The notes under the pieces were generated by a model that was given only the letters and a program-made list of their open reading frames with translations, made no database searches and was not told where the DNA came from. A DNA stretch of 64,000 nt, taken from contig JBAMDO010000288.1 in assembly GCA_037074765.1 (NCBI GenBank), positions 1-64,000 of the forward strand, read 5' to 3'. How positions within the stretch are numbered: position 1 is the first letter of the stretch; each line of letters starts with the position of its first letter. Below, in pieces: positions 62,301 to 64,000 of the stretch. The DNA comes from Mansonella perstans (taxonomy: Eukaryota > Nematoda > Chromadorea > Rhabditida > Onchocercidae). A program made the translations under genes and the position numbers.

Positions 62301-63637
62301 GAACTAACATGGAATGAATTACCTAGTCCTAGAATAGGTTTACGTAAGGTTGGTTCTTAAGAAAAAAAAATTAGTTTATTTTTTAAAATTTATTATTTAT
62401 TTTTTAAAATTCATTAATTATTTGCGGAACTTGTGAAAAATTTTTATTGATTAAATGCAATAATATTTAATTAATGTTACTTTTTTCTTTTATAGTTTTG
62501 GGTTGATCAACGAGCTACAGCTTCATTTATGACTGTTAATGAGGTGATCATATATAACATTGCAATATTATCGACTTCTTTAAAATCAAATATATAATTA
62601 TGAAAAATTTTTAAACTTTCAACTACTGATGTTTTTTCTACTAGCAATAATTTTAATTAATTACAGCTAAGAAGACGTGCCGCAATACCTTTAAATTTAC
62701 ATTTAATAAATGAACCATTCAATTTGGAAATAGCAACATTGCAAACATTGCAAAAGAAAAAATCAACCAACAAGTAAACATTTTGCGCAAGACTAATTAA
62801 GTTTCTTTTTTTATTTTAATTTTTTTTCTTATAAAGATATTAGTATTGATTATAAAGCTACTTTTCTATTTTTTTTTCTATGAAGGTATTAAAGGTATTT
62901 TCATTATTATTTCTATAAAGGTGTTAGTAAAAAAAATTGAAAATCTTTCTTACCCCCTGAAAAGGTATAATATAAAAGTGCGAAAAAATTTTCTGGAATA
63001 TCAGGATATTTTGAAAGTTTGTTTTTTTTTTCTTTTCTCTTTTCCTTTTTCCCTCTATAATGAAGAGAAATTTGATTCTTCTCAAAGAAAAAAGCAGAAA
63101 TATCAGTGCTAATGGAAATGAAATGAATGGCGAATAACCCGTTACTGGAGGAGATCATACGAATGATCATGTGCAAAAATGATAAGTGAAAATGATAATG
63201 AGGTTGATCATGTATTAAATTGATCACATGAACTTTGAACTATGAGCAAATGAAAATGAACGAAGTATTTTTTGATTATGGAAAAATTACAACTGCGAAT
63301 ACAGATACTATAAAATATTATATTGCTTTCTGATATTTCATCTACAGGGAATCGCGTTATCGATTTAGGAGATTACGACAATTGTTTCATTCACTGGAAC
63401 CTGAAACTGTCGATAAATATAGGTATTTAATATTTTGTTTGTTTTTGTTTTTTCCTTTTTCCTCTACTTTTTTAAAATACAATTTAGCAAAAATAAGCAA
63501 TAAATTTTGCAACACATTTTAAGCATTTTGTTGAAAACTACTGATTTTTTTTTCTAAATTTGTTTCTAATTAAATTTTTTATTTTTTATTTTTAGCGCAA
63601 TGCTTTTTCCTACAGCATATTTCGTTTTTAACATCGG
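59361..63637 (+). CDS. Cys-loop ligand-gated chloride channel subunit, amine-gated (LGC-type) group, 3' partial
   Basis: Exons: 59361-59513, 60052-60160, 60399-60564, 60873-61004, 61175-61298, 61567-61706, 61962-62087, 62192-62348, 62496-62543, 62667-62773, 63348-63422, 63596-63637. The donor at 63638 leads out of the window. All junctions are GT-AG and in phase, giving about 459 residues. Seen: the Cys loop C167-x13-C181 with FPFD, an extra cysteine pair C108/C128 near loop A, M1 (249-271), IPAR before M2 (277-280), M2, M3 (310-333), a basic M3-M4 loop, and the start of M4. The PAR motif marks anion selectivity in this family. [16 protein letters not shown] and [15 protein letters not shown] resemble the nematode LGC-50 to LGC-55/MOD-1 amine receptors; which amine opens it cannot be told. 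N-glycosylation sites lie at N111, N152 and N220. The signal peptide is weak (residues 1-20), so a 5' exon may be missing. A Thr/Ser run (about 30-38) comes from a CAA/ATC repeat. Confidence 0.9.
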
Positions 63638-64000
63638 GTATGTAAATTAATTTTTCAAATGGACGAATTTTTCAGTTAATTTCAATAGTTCATTTGATTA
63701 AAACTCTGTATTTATGTATCGATCATTAAAGATTGCTGAATTATTCATTCTCTTGACCATTCATTTATCATGATTGCATTTCTAAGATTAAAAGTGTACT
63801 GCCATTTTGAAATAGTATAATGGTGATTTCACCTGTCACCTGTCTCATTCATTAATCATTATCACTATTTATCAATAGATTGAATCTTTTACTTAAGAAA
63901 GTCATTTTAAATAATAACTCAATATTGATTTATCTTTTGAAAAAAAAAGAGGCTTATTTTCAATTAATAACAAAAATTTCCCAATTTCTCTCTGATTAAT
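63638..64000 (+). other. Last visible channel intron
   Basis: Starts with donor GTATGT inside M4 and contains no further exon that I can recognise; the final residues of M4 and the C-terminus should lie beyond the window. Confidence 0.6.

Overview
The window is eukaryotic nuclear DNA, very A+T rich (about a quarter G+C by eye). It carries spliced genes with GT-AG introns, T-rich tracts before AG at 3' splice sites, and many microsatellites and poly(T) runs. The best fit is a nematode, possibly a spirurid/filarial relative. The main reasons are a ligand-gated chloride channel of a type best known from nematodes, the TTTTCAG/TTTTTAG acceptor style, and pyrimidine-AG sites close upstream of two start codons that look like spliced-leader acceptors. 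The species is not identified.

I could build three genes exon by exon, all on the + strand. (1) 2964-5963: the leucine-rich-repeat part and C-terminus of a nischarin (IRAS)-like protein in eight exons; the N-terminal PX-domain part was not found. (2) 36199-44342: a complete eight-exon C2H2 zinc-finger protein of about 728 residues, with six clustered fingers plus an N-terminal and a C-terminal finger, a long glutamine tract and a C-terminal coiled coil. (3) 59361-63637: twelve exons of a Cys-loop ligand-gated anion channel subunit close to the nematode amine-gated chloride channel group (LGC-50 to LGC-55/MOD-1), running off the right edge inside the last membrane helix.

The rest has no gene I can support: 1-2963, about 30 kb at 5964-36198, about 15 kb at 44343-59360, and the right end. 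These stretches hold microsatellites ((CA)n, (ATC)n, (AAT)n, (AT)n), purine tracts, and an unusually large number of local tandem duplications with 30-350 bp units. Islands of ordinary-complexity sequence, often next to microsatellites, are scattered through the 30 kb region. They could be regulatory DNA, non-coding transcripts or unrecognised exons.

The genes have unrelated roles (endosomal/cytoskeletal signalling, transcription, synaptic inhibition) and lie too far apart for an operon. The most interesting structure is inside introns. One is a tandem array that copies the end of an LRR exon and has lost the splice donor. Another is a tandem array of decoy 3' splice sites in intron 1 of the zinc-finger gene. 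A third is a set of inverted repeats on both sides of zinc-finger exon 4 that could pair across that exon. Finally, a foldback (MITE-like) element in intron 4 has a related copy 32 kb away.
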